A DNA stretch of 64,000 nucleotides from Anaeramoeba ignava. Its lineage: Eukaryota; Metamonada; Anaeramoebidae. Below, in pieces: positions 30,361 to 44,042 of this stretch. Position numbers and translations under genes: made by a program. The notes beneath the pieces are model-generated. The model was not told the DNA's origin. It saw only the letters and a program-made list of their open reading frames with translations, and did no database searches. The stretch is from the NCBI GenBank assembly GCA_028826165.1, contig JAPDFW010000080.1:186001-250000 (forward strand), given 5' to 3'. Numbering within the stretch: the stretch's first letter is position 1; each line of letters opens with the position of its first letter.

Positions 30361-33300
30361 ATGGATTGGCTTTATACACCTTTAAAACAATACCAATATT
30401 CAAAATGGATTTTTGTTAAATTACTTTCTGTTAAAGATTTAAATTTAGAAAATCCAGAAGGTAAATTTTAAATAATATTTTTATTTCAAAAAAAAAAATG
30501 CAAAAAAAAATTTTTTAAATTATTCTCTTTTTAAAATATAAAAAGTAAACAATGATTTTTATTGTAAACTTTATGTTGAGCATCAATTATATCAAACAAG
30601 AGCAATATTTGGAACTCAATCACCAGAATTTAATCAAGTAATTTTTCATCAAAAAAAAAAAAAAACAAATTAAAAAAAAATAATAAAAATTTCTTTTTTA
30701 AAATTTATTTAGACATTTAGATTTGGTTTAATGAATAAGAAAAAAAAACTTACGATTGAAATTTATCAATTCAAATCCTTTATAAAGTCTGTTTATTTTC
30801 AATTTATAAAATTAAAATTAAAATTCATTTATAAAATTAAAATTATAATTTAATTTTGTTTAGCGATATTAAATACGGATCTGTTTTTGTTACTCTTCAA
30901 GGATTAAAACATGAACAAAGCAATAAATTTGCTTTTGATATCCCAGTATTTTTTTTAAAAAAATTTCCAAAAAAAAAAAATCAAAATTTAATTTTAAAAT
31001 TTAATTTGAAATAAGAATGCTTCATCTGGAAAAGTTTTTATTGAGTTAACTTACATTTCATTTGCGAAAATTAATTTAAGCGATGTTTGTTGAAAAAAAT
31101 CAAATTTAAAAAAATCAAATTAAAAAAATCAAATTTAAAAAAAATCAAATTTAAAAAAGTTCCATTTATTTCAATATTCTTCGACTTCTCATGACAAATC
31201 TTCTATTTTATCCCGAAGAAAATCTATAACTGGAATTAGTGATACAGAAACAGAATATGAAGAAAATGAAAATCAAAATATATCAGATCAAATGGAAAAT
31301 CAAGATAAAATTTCAGAAAAAGAAATAACAAATAAAGATCAAGAAAATAAGAATAAAAAAAGTGATTTTAGTGATGATCAATTTGAAGATTTTGATTTCA
31401 TTAATGGGGAAAATCAAAATGAAAATGAAAATGAAAATGAAAATGAAAATCAAAATCAAAATCAAAATCAATTTGAAAATGAAAAAGATGATCAACCATT
31501 AACACTTGATTTTATTTATGGATATCATGGATGGGAAGGAAGAAATAATCTTCATTTTATTTCTGAAAAAGAAATCATTTATACAGCATCAACAAGAGGA
31601 ATAATTTACAATATGAAGACACACAAACAAGAATTTTTACAATATCATGAATCAGATATTTATTGGTAAAAAGAGAAAAAATCAATTATTTATTTTTTTT
31701 TATAATTTGAATCAACCAATCAAAAAATTTTTTCATTTATTTCTCAAATTTTGATTACTTTTAAGTGATGCTATTAATTATGATAAAACTTTATTTTGTA
31801 CTGCAGAAATGAAAGATAATCCTTTAATATGTGTTTGGGATATTAAAGAAAGAAAATTATTATCATCTTTTTTTACTCAAAATGAAAATGGAATTGAATA
31901 TATTACTTTTTCTGAAGAAGGTACAAGATTAGTTACTGTAGGATCAGATTCTAAACACACAATTTCGTTATATGATTGGAAAAAAAGACAATTAATATGT
32001 TCACATATTGGTGATGAAAATAACAAAGTAGAAAATTAAAAATGAAAATTCAAAATTAAAAATTAAAAATTCAAAATGAAAATTAAAAATTATCTTTAGA
32101 TTTTTTATGCTCAATTTAATTCATTTTCACAAACAGAATTTATAACTTGTGGTTTTATGCATTTGACATTTTGGAGTTATGATGCAAATTCAAATTCTCT
32201 AATTTTTAAAAAACCTGAAATGGGAAAAAAAGAAACTAAATATATGTTTCTTTCTTTATTATTAATGAATAATCATATTTTTTGTGGGAATAAAAAAGGA
32301 GATATACTTATTTTTAATTACCAAACTCATCAATTAATTAATACTTTAAGAGCTCATAATGTAAAAATTTAAAATATAAATATAAATATAAATATAAATA
32401 TAAATATAAATATAAATCTAAATATAAATATAAATATAAATATAAATATAAATATAAATATAAATATAAATCAAAAATATAAATATAAATATAAATATAA
32501 ATATAAATATAAATATAAAATATAAATATAAATATAAATATAAATATAAATATAAATATAAATATAAATATAAATATAAATATAAATATAAATATAAATA
32601 TAAATATAAATATAAATATAAATATAAATATAAATATAAATATAAATATAAATATAAATATAAATATAAATATAAATATAAATATAAATATAAATATAAA
32701 TATAAATATAAATATAAATATAAATATAAATATAAATATAAATATAAATATAAATATAAATATAAATATAAATATAAATATAAATATAAATATAAATATA
32801 AATATTTAAATTAAATTTTAATTAGGGTCCTTGTTTTCTTTTGAAAAGAATGAATGACGAAATATTTTTTACTTGTGGAAAAGATGGAAAAATGTTAATT
32901 TTTAGTTCATTAAATTTCCAAAAGAATTCACAAATACAATTAGGAATTGGATCTATTCGTTCTGCAGATTGTTTTAATAATCAAATGATTTTTGGAAATT
33001 TAAAAAATCAAATTTGGGAAATGGATTTAGAAACTAAAAAACCAAATTTAGTTCTTTTTGTATAAAAATTAAAATTAAAATTAAAATCAAAATTAAAATT
33101 AAAATTAAAATTAAAATTAAAATTAAAATAAATATTAAAATTAAAATTAAAATCAAAATTAAAATCAAAATTAAAATTAAAATTAAAATTAAAATTAAAA
33201 TTAAAATTAAAATTAAAATTAAAATTAAAATTAATATTAAAATTAAAATTTAAATCAAAATTAAAATTAAAATTTAAATTAAAATTAAAATTAAAATTAA

Positions 33301-35533
33301 AATTAAAATTAAAATTAATATTTAAAATTAAAATTAAAATAAATATTAAAATTAAAATTAAAATTAAAATTAAAATCAAAAATTAAAATTAAAATTTAAA
33401 TCAAAATTAAAATTAAAATTAAAATTAAAATTAAAATTAAAATTAAAATTAAAATCAAAAATTAAAATTAAAATTAAAATTAAAATTAAAATTAAAATTA
33501 ATATTAAAATTAATATTTAAATCAAAATTAAAATTAAAATTAAAATTAAAATCAAAATTAATATTATAATTAAAATTAAAATTAAAATTAAAATTAAAAT
33601 CAAAATTAAAATTAAAATTAAAATTAAAATCAAAATTAAAATTAAAATTAAAATTAAAATTAATATTAAAATTAAAATTAAAATTAATATTTAAATTAAA
33701 ATCAAAATTAATATTATAATTAAAATTAAAATTAAAATTAAAATTAAAATCAAAATTAAAATTAAAATTTAAATCAAAATTAAAATTAAAATTAAAATTA
33801 AAATTAAAATTAAAATTAAAATTAAAATTAAAATTAAAATTAAAATTAAAATTAAAATTAAAATTAAAATTAAAATTAAAATTAAAATTAATATTAAAAT
33901 TAATAATTAAAAAGGGAAATATTGAGCCTGTTTATGGACTCGCAGTTCATCCAAAAAAAAAAGAATTCCTTACAGCATGTGATGATAGAACACTTCGGTT
34001 ATGGGATTCAACAACACACTCTGAAATATCTAAGAAAAGTATAAATGGACAACCAAGACTTGTTATTTTTTCAGATGATGGAGAATATATTGCTTTAGTT
34101 CTTCGAGATGGAGAATTTTATATTTTGAGATCTGATAATTATAAACATATTTCTAACAGAAAAGATACAACTTCTTTTGCTTCAACAATGTCTTTTTCTC
34201 CTGATTCTCGTTATTTTGCAATGGCTTATTTTGATGGGAAAATTGATATTTATGATTCAAATACTGGTTTTAGAAAAAATCAATCAATAAAAATTGATTT
34301 AAAAAAAATTGATATTGAAGAAAGTAAACAAAATCAATTTAGTATTCAATATTCAATTCAATATTTAATTCAATTCAATATTTAATTCAATATTTAATAT
34401 TTAATATTTAATATTTAATTCAATTTAATATTTAATTCAATATTTAATTTAATATTTAATTCAATATTGAATTTAATTTAATATTTAATTCAATTTAATA
34501 TTTAATTTAATATTTAATTTAATATTCAATATAATTCAATATTTAATTCAATATTCAATTTAATATTTAATTCAATATTGAATTTAGTATTCAATATTTA
34601 ATTTAGTATTCAATATTTAATTTTAATATTTAATTCAATTCAATATTTAATTCAATATTCAATTTAATATTTAATTCAATATTGAATTTAGTATTCAATA
34701 TTTAATTTAGTATTCAATATTTAATTCAATTCAATATTTAATTTAGTATTCAATTTAATTCAATTCAATTTAATTCAATTTAATTTAATATTTAGTTCAA
34801 TATTTAATTCAATATTTAATATTTAATATTTAATTCAATATTCAATTCAATATTTAATTCAATATTTAATTTAATATTTAGTTCAATATTTAATTTAATA
34901 TTCAATATAATTCAATATTTAATTCAATATTTAATTTAATATTCAATTTAGTATTCAATTTAATTCAATATTCAATATTCAATTTAATTCAATATAATTT
35001 AATATTTAATTCAATTTAATATTCAATTTAATATTCAATTTAATATTTAATTTAATATTCAATTTAATTCAATATTCAATATTTAATATTAATTATTGAA
35101 AAAATTAGGAGATATCAAAGCTTTAAATTGGTCAAGTGATTCAAAATATCTTCAAATCCTTCAAATTCCTATTAAAATTTCTACATTCAGTTTTGAAACA
35201 AATAAATTATTATCAAAAGAAGAAGAGGAAGAACTAAAAACACAAAATATTCAATGGAAAGGAAATCGATTTCAAAATATTCAACAATTTCAAGATTATT
35301 CAGAATCATTTTCTCAAGTTCAATATCCAGAACATAAAAACTTATTTGTTGCTCTTGATAGATCAAACAAAATGAAACTTTTTTCTTTACCTTTAGATCC
35401 AAATAAAATCAAAACTTATAATGCTCATGATACTCCAATTGCTCAAGTTGATTTTATTCAAGATTCTCATGTTCTTTCAGTTGGTGGTGAAGATCGTTGC
35501 ATTTTTCAATGGAAATTAAACACAAAAATTTAA
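30361..35533 (+). CDS. C2 domain + EMAP-like (HELP/WD40) microtubule-associated protein
   Basis: Eleven exons (30361..30460, 30546..30637, 30713..30786, 30864..30945, 31016..31084, 31160..31665, 31766..32027, 32100..32360, 32826..33059, 33915..34341, 35109..35533) give 843 residues with consistent phases. The first five exons make a C2 domain (VKLLSVKDLN, NDFYCKLYVEHQLYQTRAIFGTQSPEFNQTFRF). After an acidic Asn/Glu linker comes the HELP-like LDFIYGYHGWEGRNNLHFIS, then tandem WD40 blades: CVWDIKERKLLSSF, FITCGFMHLTFW and VHPKKKEFLTACDDRTLRLWD, as in EML/EMAP proteins. EMAPs bind and organise microtubules; the C2 part may add membrane binding. Donor 3 (GTCTGT) is weak but the only one that keeps frame. 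Three introns (8, 9 and 10) are repeat-filled. Confidence 0.88.
32370..32812. repeat. (TATAAA)n array in intron 8 of the C2-EMAP gene
   Basis: About 72 nearly perfect TATAAA hexamers inside the 465-nt intron 32361..32825 (GTAAAA...TTAG). It is the purest repeat in the window, with only a handful of variants. Confidence 0.95.
33062..33905. repeat. (AAAATT)n array in intron 9 of the C2-EMAP gene
   Basis: About 140 AAAATT hexamers with AAAATC and AATATT variants inside the 855-nt intron 33060..33914. Confidence 0.95.
34345..35095. repeat. TTTAATATTCAA-type mosaic repeat in intron 10 of the C2-EMAP gene
   Basis: Irregular ATTTAAT, ATTCAAT and ATTTAGT units inside the 767-nt intron 34342..35108. 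Its flanks join QNQF and RDIKALNW in frame. Confidence 0.9.
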
Positions 35534-35686
35534 TTTTAATTAACAAAATCAAAATCAAAATCAAAATCAAAATCAAAATTAATTTCAAAATCGGAAAAAA
35601 ATTTAATTAAAAAATTTAATTCAACAAAAAACAACATTTCCTTCTTATTTCAATTTAATTTCATTTCTTTATTTTATAATTTAATT

Positions 35687-38600
35687 TTAATTCAAATAAT
35701 TCATCATAATTGAATGAACTTCATGAAGAATTGAAAGAAATTCTGGTTGCTTTAAAGAAAATATTTTCGATATTAAAATATGAAAAAATTCTTGAATTGA
35801 AAAAATAGATTCAGTTTTTTCATATAAAATAATTGATTCATCAAAAATACTCCAATACTCAAGAAAATCACTTTCATTTTTAGTCAATTCTGCAAAAGAA
35901 GAACGAAATTCTCCAATTTGTTTGTTAATCAAATCTGGATCGTTTTTTCTGAAAAAATTATATTTGAAATGTTCATTTGATTCATTGCTTAAAATTTGAC
36001 ATGAGTCCAAAAACTTTTCCATAAATAAACGAAGTAAAAATTGACAAAATCGAACATCTTGAAAATTAAAGCGATAAAATTTACTATCAAAATCCTGATT
36101 CATATTCCCAATATCTTTTGATTTCTCGCTTTTTTCTTCAAGATAACGAACAAGATCCAAAGAAAAATTTTTTTGTTTTAAAACAAAAGATTCTGATTCT
36201 GATGGCAATGATGATTGAAGCAAAATAAACCAAGCATCAATAAAAAAGAAGGATTTAACCTGTTCCAAACCAATCAATTTTGTTGAGAAAATCCAGCGAA
36301 TGATTTCATCAAGCAACAAACTCAAAAAAGCAACTTTGTTTTCTTTTTGAGATTGCGAATATTTTTCAAGTCTTTTGATCAGTGTGATAATTAAAATGAA
36401 AACAGAACCTGTTAACAACAAATAAGAAATTTCTGTTGAATCCTTATATTTTTCTGTGAAGTTTTCTGGGATCATTTCATTCAAACTTTTAAAAGATTTC
36501 CCATAACTTAATAAATATTTCGTTAAACAAGTTTCAAAAAGAATCGAGAATGTTGTTTTGGATTCAATATCTGTTTCAAGTAGAGATGTGATTGCCATCC
36601 CAATATCAAATATTTCCGATAATTCAATGCAAGTTTTGGTTTTGATTGTGACGAAAGTTAAGTTTGATTCTGAGAAGTAGTTGAAATGCCTAAAAAAATA
36701 TTCAAAAACATTCATTTGTCTTTCACGAACCAGATTATGTTGGTCAATCAACTCCACCAGATTTATCACGATCATTGAGACATCATTTGGAGTTATGCCG
36801 CTACACAATTTCAAAGAAAAAGAATCGAGAGTGTTTTTGTTGAATTTGTTTTCATTTGCTTTTCCAGAAAGAAAGAATTTTGGTTGGATCACTGTCTGTT
36901 TTTCTTCCACTTTTATTTTTGGATCGTGTTGTTCATTGGAAAGATTAGAAAATTGTTCCTTGCTTGTTAAATCTTTGAATAGCACATACTCTTCTTTGTT
37001 GATTTCTGGGAATGAAAAGCGGATAATGTTCATTGCAAACGAAAGATAGGCCAAAAATTTATCAATGTTTTTTTGCTTGTCAATCATCCCTATTGACTGT
37101 ATAAATTGGAGAGAAAACGGAATATCATGAGATTTATGCAAATGCTCTTGGAACCTATTGCTCTTCTCAAACAACGTTAAAGAAAGTGAATTATCTGTGA
37201 TTTTTTTCAGTTCTATTTTTTCAAACTTTATGAAAACATCCTCAAGAACTTGCGTATATGTTTCTGTTTCAAGACATTCCCAGTTGAATTGCTGCATAAT
37301 TTTCGAGAGGAAATACGAATATTTCTTTTGAGATGAATTGCTTGTTCTTTCATCTTCAAATTTGATTAGCGGATACAGTGCCAACCGGAAAAGAATTCCA
37401 TTAAATCTTGGGTTATCTTTACTTTTTTTATCAATATTTTCCCATCTAAATAAACCAAAAATCTCAGAAATTAATTGGAATTGTATATGCTTATGAACTT
37501 CGAGAATTTTCAAAAGTAGCTCTTCTGAAACTACAACATCTCTCCACGGCAATCTCAATATAAAAATATTGATAAAAGAGTCTGAGAACATATACTCTTC
37601 TTCCATTAGATCCAGAAAATTAAACAGAAAGTTTGTCATGATTTGAGGGTTTTCCTTTTTGAATTGCAATCTTGAAATAAAACTGCAAAGCAACTCGATT
37701 ATATTTTGTTCATTTTTCTCAATAATTTTAATAGAATTGGGACTTATTGTGTAGTCTCCAATTTTTTTCTGGTTTGAAGCAATGATAAACCACTTGAAAA
37801 TTTTCCAAACAAACAAAAAATGTAACCTTAGTTTCTCATTTATTCCCGAAACACTTATCATTGATTCTTCTGTGTTTGTTGGATATTCCCTTTCGAAATG
37901 AACAAGTATTTTGTTGAAAAATGGGACAAAATATCTGAGTTGATTTGATAAATATGAATAAATTTCAATCGGAATTTGTATTTTAGTAGAGCATTTCTCC
38001 AAAAAATTTGCAAACATTTCTGCAAATTGATCAAGAATTTTAGGGAAGCAAATATAATGAGCATGATCCTGGATAAACATCCAGATATCTGGACTTATTT
38101 GGGGATCGGTTGTCATATCGAAAAGAAACTGGAAAACATCCATAAATTTTGTGTTCATAATCTTTTTGAAAAGATGGCGAAGACTTTGGGAAATGTGTCC
38201 AAACAAAGAAGGGAATTTCTCTTTCAAATCAATAGTGCATAGTATAATTAAATTTTTCGCAGATTCAAAATAGAAATTGTCATCCATTTGACTTTTTTTG
38301 ATCCACGGTTTGAAACTGAAAAAATTCCACAAAGTACCCAATGCACTTACATTTGTATTATTTTTTTTTTGAATCACAGAATCGATGAGAATTCTATAAA
38401 GTTGAAAAAATTTTTCACCCTCGTTTTGTGGGTCAAATTGGGTGATCAAATAAGGGAGAGAATTTGGATACTGAATTGTATACTTGAGAATTTGACCTGA
38501 ATCCTTGATAAATGTTTTGTAAAGTTTGGGAATTGTCTTAGTGAAAAGAATATCAAAAAACGGATCGCAAAGCGCAACATCCTTTTGATATTCAAGAAGA

Positions 38601-41600
38601 GTTTTGAACCATTTCAAGCCAATTTCTTGGAAATTTTTGATTTTATCCATTCTATTGGTTTTATTTGTATTTACAATTTCAAGAGATTCATTTTTTATTG
38701 ATCGTCCTCCTTTTGATTTCATAATCTTTCTTAAACCGCTTAAAAAAAGCTCAATTTGGATAATTGCAGCTGCGATAGAAATTGGAAGTCTGTGATCTGG
38801 ATTTGATTTAACTTCCACAAACTTTCTCACTCTATTTCGATTTTTATGAACTAACTCAGCAATATTTTTGACTGGGAAATATTCAAATGAATTGGCAATA
38901 AAGCTTTCCTTTTCGGGTTTTTTGGATGTTGTAACAGGTATTTGCACTTCTTTTGTGGGAAGTTTGATAAATAGGTTTGATAAAAGTTTCACATAAATAT
39001 CATCTAATTGAGTGTGAAATGAAAGTCTTTCCTGGAAATTATTTGATGAAACTCGGATCAATTCTAAAAATTTGGTGATTTTTCGTTCCATTTGGTTTAA
39101 TTTTGAATTTTCAAATTCAAGAAAAATAATATCATTATCAAATAGATAATGTGAAGAAATCAAATCAACAGGCTCAAATGTTGGTTTAGCTTGTATTTTT
39201 TTGCCAATATATTTGCGAATGAAATGATTTTGTTGGTCATTTTGAAATGTTTGAAGATTTTGCAAATTGGGGAGTTGTTGATTTTTCATACTTTTTATAC
39301 TTTTTATATTTTTCATACTTTTTACATTTTTCATACTTTTTACATTTTTCATATTTTTCATACTTTTCATATTTTTCATATTTTTCATACTTTTTATACT
39401 TTTTATATTTTTGGGACTATTTTTTTGTTTTTGCTCTTTTATTTTTATGTTTTTCGGATTTCGTACAATTTCTATTCCTTTGCTAATACTAATATTATTA
39501 TTGTTATTATTATTATTGTTATTATTAGTATTTTGATCATCTAAATTCAATGATTCGTTTTGTATTTGGTTTTCTAATTTTTCATTTATTATTGGTTCAG
39601 AAATTTGATTTCCTAATTGGTTTAATTTATTATCCGATTTCCGAGATTTTGATTCATTTGCATCACTATCAGGATCAACCTTGAAAATATTTTGATTCAA
39701 ATCTAACAATAATGGCTTCCGAATTTTAAATTGAGAATGGAAAAAGAACGATGCTTTTTCTTCTATAGAAGAAATAATTGCATTTTTTGGGATCAGTTCT
39801 CTCCAACAAGCAGAATCAAGAAACAACAAACTTTTGAGCTGTTTGAAATTATAAATGTCCATGTTGTTTCTGAAATATTTTTCGGAAGTTTCGAATAATT
39901 CCTCGATATCATTTGTTAGCCAATGTTTCATTGTTGAAAAAAAGATTGATTTATCGTTCTTTTTCCCCCAAGAAGGATTGCTTTTCAAGAAATCCAAATG
40001 CGCATTAAGTAAATCAATCACATTATCAGAATATCCGCATAATTCAAATAATTGTTTGCCAAACCAGGACTTATTGCTAGGTATTGATGTTGAAGGTTTT
40101 GAACTAGTATCTGTAGAGAAATATAGTTTGAAAAGTACTTGCCAAATTAATGGAGACAAATCTGAGTCGCATTTCAATGCAAATTCGATCCACCAAAGTA
40201 AGTAATTTAAATGCTTGATGATTGTTTTGTCCTTCCTCAGTTCTTGGACGGTTTTCCCTGAATTTTGAATAATTTGCCCAATCACTTGCAAAACATCCCT
40301 TTCGATTTCCGTTTCTGAAAGCAAAATTTCAAAGAGAAAATACGAGGAATCTTTGATGATTTGCGCACGCAAACTGGCAGGGGTTTTTGAGAAGGGAAGA
40401 AATGATGTATAATCGTATAAATTTGAGTAAATGTGATGTATTTTGATATGGTAATTTTTGTTCCAGAGCTCTTTTAAATTGATTGAATTTTTCTTGTTTT
40501 GCTTTAATTCTTGAAACCGAAAAAATTGTGAATATAAAAAATCACGGATAACCTCGTGGAATTCAAATGCAAATCCGACTTGGAAAAGAGTATCCATTGT
40601 TTTGAAACATGCCTCTGTTGAATACCAATTTGGAATGTTGGAGAAAAGATGGAGCCAAAAATGAAGCATGTCTTCTCCCTTGCAAAACAATCTTTTTTCA
40701 AGATTTTGATATTCGTTTTGGAAGTTCTGGTTGCTAATATTTGATTCGCAAGTTTTTCTTTTTTCCATTGTTATTTTTTCTCTTTCTCTTCGATAGATCA
40801 TCGAGACAGCCATGAGCTCCAGTATCTCGTATGGATGAGAATATGAAGTTGTTGATGAAAGAGAAGACTGTGATTTTATACGCGGAATTTCGCTTATATT
40901 TTGTGTCAATCTGCTTGGGTTGGTATCTAATAATAGCTCGTCATCCTCGTTAATGTTTTCCGAATATAATCCTAAAGCTTCAGAAAGATATTTGTTCAAC
41001 ATTTGAAGAAGCCAAAAGGATTCCAAACACGAATGTGCATATTCACTTGCTCGAATTATATTGATTAGATTGTTGTCGACTTTCCGACTTTTCGGATAAA
41101 TTTTTTCTCTTATTTTCTTCTGTTGTTTCGGTGTAATTGGTGGATTTTGATAGATGAATAAATGAAGAATTTGAGGAACAAAAGGATAAAGTATTTTAGA
41201 GAAATGGATGAATTCTCCATACTGGACAAAGGACTTGAAAACTTGTTGGCGCAATTTATCAAGACTGCTATTCTTGAGTGCTTCAACACTGATCAGATTT
41301 GTTGTAGCTGCGATTGTATAAGATACAAGGGCGTCCGCTTTTCTTTTGCCAAGAATATAATTTTTGAGGAAGTTGATTTCTGAGTTTTTGTTGATTTTAA
41401 CCAGTATATCAAATGGAGGCAATCGAGGCTCTCCAAATTCAGTGAATAAATTTAGCGAGAAAACAAATTTCCTGCATTCTTCAATAATTTCCTTCGTTTT
41501 GGGAGAAATATTCTGGGGTTTTTCTTTAGTCATACTCACAAACTTGATCCAAAACTCTGTCACAATAAACAAAGACAACCGATGATAAATCGGTTCAATA

Positions 41601-43882
41601 ACAAGTCTTTTGCATTTCCCATCAATCATTTCAACTAGTTTTTGTGGAATTTTCACATTCCCATTATCACTTTCATTCGGATTTATTTTAAGGTTTTCTA
41701 TTTTTGATTCCTCGATTGTGTTGATACACTCTAAATTTTCCTCCTTTTTCTTTTTAGATCCTCTTCTAAATCCAAAATTCAATTTCTGCAAAATATTTCT
41801 TGCCAATTTGGACAGGTATTCTGTAGTGGGCGCCAAATTAAGGATCCATTCTCTTATCAAAAGAAATTCCTGTTTGCTTGGAATCCATCGTTCAATAGGA
41901 AGATTAAGAAATTGTTGCAAACGCTCCTTTTCGATTAAAGGCTGGAAATGAAAGAAAAACCTGAAAACTTGAGAGATGTGTTTCGGGTATTTTGAGCAAA
42001 TGTCTTTGATGTGCTCGACAATAGTTTCAAGATAGACGTCCTTCGTTTCAGAAAAAATAAACCCCACAAAACAGAGCTCGTTTATAATACAATTTGTTAA
42101 TTCTCCTTGGCTTTCTAAGGCAATCTTGCTTAGTGAAAATATCATAAAATGCCCGTTTGTATCAAGAGAATGAGCAAAAATTTTCCTTCTTTCTGTTTTG
42201 TGAAGAGATTCAGAAGGAGGAAATTGACTGAATAAATGAAGACTTGGTTGTTTAGTTTTTTTGGATTTCGGGATTTCTTGATAAACAGATTTTTCCCATT
42301 GTTTAAACGAATTGATTTTGATATTTGGATCGCCCAAATAAATTAGAAAGAAAATTTTCCATAATCCATTTTCAGATAAAAATTGGTAAGGAAGATTGAC
42401 CAATAAAAACTTTGCGGTTCTGCTTTTGCATTGCAGGATATGCGAGATACCCAGAACCATTACATGCTCCATCAAAATGTATTTTGAAATGCTAATCTCC
42501 TCAATTATTGACGAGGAATAGGCTCTGTTCAGGAAGAATCCCATTTGGGTAATTGAATAAGTCATTAATTTTGAGATTTGCAGAATATTTTCTTCCTCGT
42601 CAAAATGAGGAAGCATCGATGCAAATAAACTGAATAATCGGTATATAATTTGAATAACCGTTATCGGTTCGAATGGGGATTCTTTTGAGAAGATAAAATG
42701 AAAAAATTCGACAAAAGGCAAGTTTTGGAAAGCATGTAAAAATAGAGGTTCAAATTGGGAAGTTTTTTCCAATTCGGTTAATTCTTGATCTTGATCTTGA
42801 TCTTGATCTTGATCTTCTTTTTGATTTTCATTTTCTTTTTGATTTTGATTTTGTGAAAATGCATTCACTATTATTTTCCGTTTTGTGGATTTGATATTCT
42901 GGACTTTTTCTCTCAAAGAATGAGAAAGCATTTCAATTGTTATCAAGAAGAAATTTGCAGAATCAACGTCCCATTTTTCAGGAACTTGGATAAGAGAACT
43001 AGTAAACGCAACGGAAGAGGAAAAATTCATCAGGCAAACTTGAAGAAAAAGCAGCTGGGTTTTGAGGTTCATTTTAATCAAAATTTTGGAGAGTAGCTTG
43101 ATCCAATTTTGGATATACTCGATAATTTTTTGATAGACAATATCATTTTCTTTGTCAAGCGCTTCTTGTTGTTCTGATTTGGATTTGTTTTTTAATATTT
43201 TTAAATTTGCCTGATATTTTGATTGTCTTTCAAATGAATATTGCTTTTCAAGCATAAAAAACTCCTTTGTCAGGCTCATTATAAAATATTGTTTCTTTGT
43301 GGCATCAATTTCGTTTTCAAAAGAAGTATTATTTGGAACAAGTAATTTGGTAAAATATTGGGCAATATAAATTTCAATGCGAAAATATGATAATGTTTTT
43401 TCAGCCGAAAGAAGAAGAAGTTCAGTGTGAGTTTTTTGTCTAAAAAGCTCCATGATATTTTTCAAATGCTCCAGATCACCGGAAGCAAGTGTTTCTTCTG
43501 AGCTGATTTCTGTGTCAACATTTTGTGAAGAATCAAGAGAACGAGATGAAAATTTTTGCTCTGTATTTTCTATTTGCCACAATAAAGTTGATAAATTTAA
43601 TATTTCTTTATATAATTCTGGAATTTCATTTTTCAGTTTTTTTCTTGATAGACTCGCTAAAAAAAGCGAGCGCATTAATTTTGTAAGTTTTGTATTTTTT
43701 GGCTGTTTAATCTAATTTATTTTATTATTATTATTTTTTTTGTATCCAAAACCGTTTATTTTTTTATTATTATTTTTTTTATTTTATTTTATTTTTACAT
43801 TTTTATACGAAATTAAAGCTGTTTGAAGAACTGATTGAAAAGGATTTTCATATTTTAATTTGTCTTCAATGCTTTTCTCCAT
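35687..43882 (-). CDS. Giant helical protein, 2702 residues; weak EPG5-like resemblance
   Basis: Exon 1 (43882..43799, from MEKSIEDKLKYENPF) and exon 2 (43711..35687) join in frame across an 87-nt intron. The product is almost entirely alpha-helical with no obvious catalytic or membrane motif, suggesting a HEAT/ARM-like solenoid. The blocks LSTLLWQIENTE, AFTSSLIQVPEKWDVDSA and LNYLLWWIEFALKCDSDLSPLIWQVLFKLYF recall EPG5, an autophagosome-lysosome tether of about 2580 residues, but I cannot verify this. A poly-Asn run (39490..39535) and a 15-bp repeat encoding KSMKN/KNMKN units (39283..39415) mark a disordered segment near the middle. It is convergent with the C2-EMAP gene. If the EPG5 call is wrong, treat it as an unknown large solenoid. 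Confidence 0.6.
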
Positions 43883-44042
43883 TTATTTATTTATTTATTT
43901 ATTTAAAAAAAATTAAAAAAAATGAAAATGAAAATGAAAAAAAATGAAAAATTTTTTTGTAATTTTTTTTTCCTTTTTAGAAAAATTTTTGGAAACAAAA
44001 CTTTCCAAAAAATCAAATCAATTTAAATCATCTTTTCATTTC
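43883..44042. promoter_or_regulatory. 160-bp intergenic region with AAAATGAAAA elements
   Basis: Lies between the giant gene's start and the palmitoyltransferase stop (both minus strand). It contains an ATTT run and repeated AAAATGAAAA elements at 43918..43955, like those near other starts. Promoter role is inferred. Confidence 0.35.

Noticed and set aside
36681-41951. Many plus-strand frames of 60-120 residues across the giant gene
   Set aside because: They are antisense shadows with no family resemblance; the minus-strand frame is open for 8 kb.
42660-42685. GGTTCGAAT, resembling a tRNA T-loop
   Set aside because: It lies inside the coding sequence of the giant helical protein and no cloverleaf can be drawn around it.
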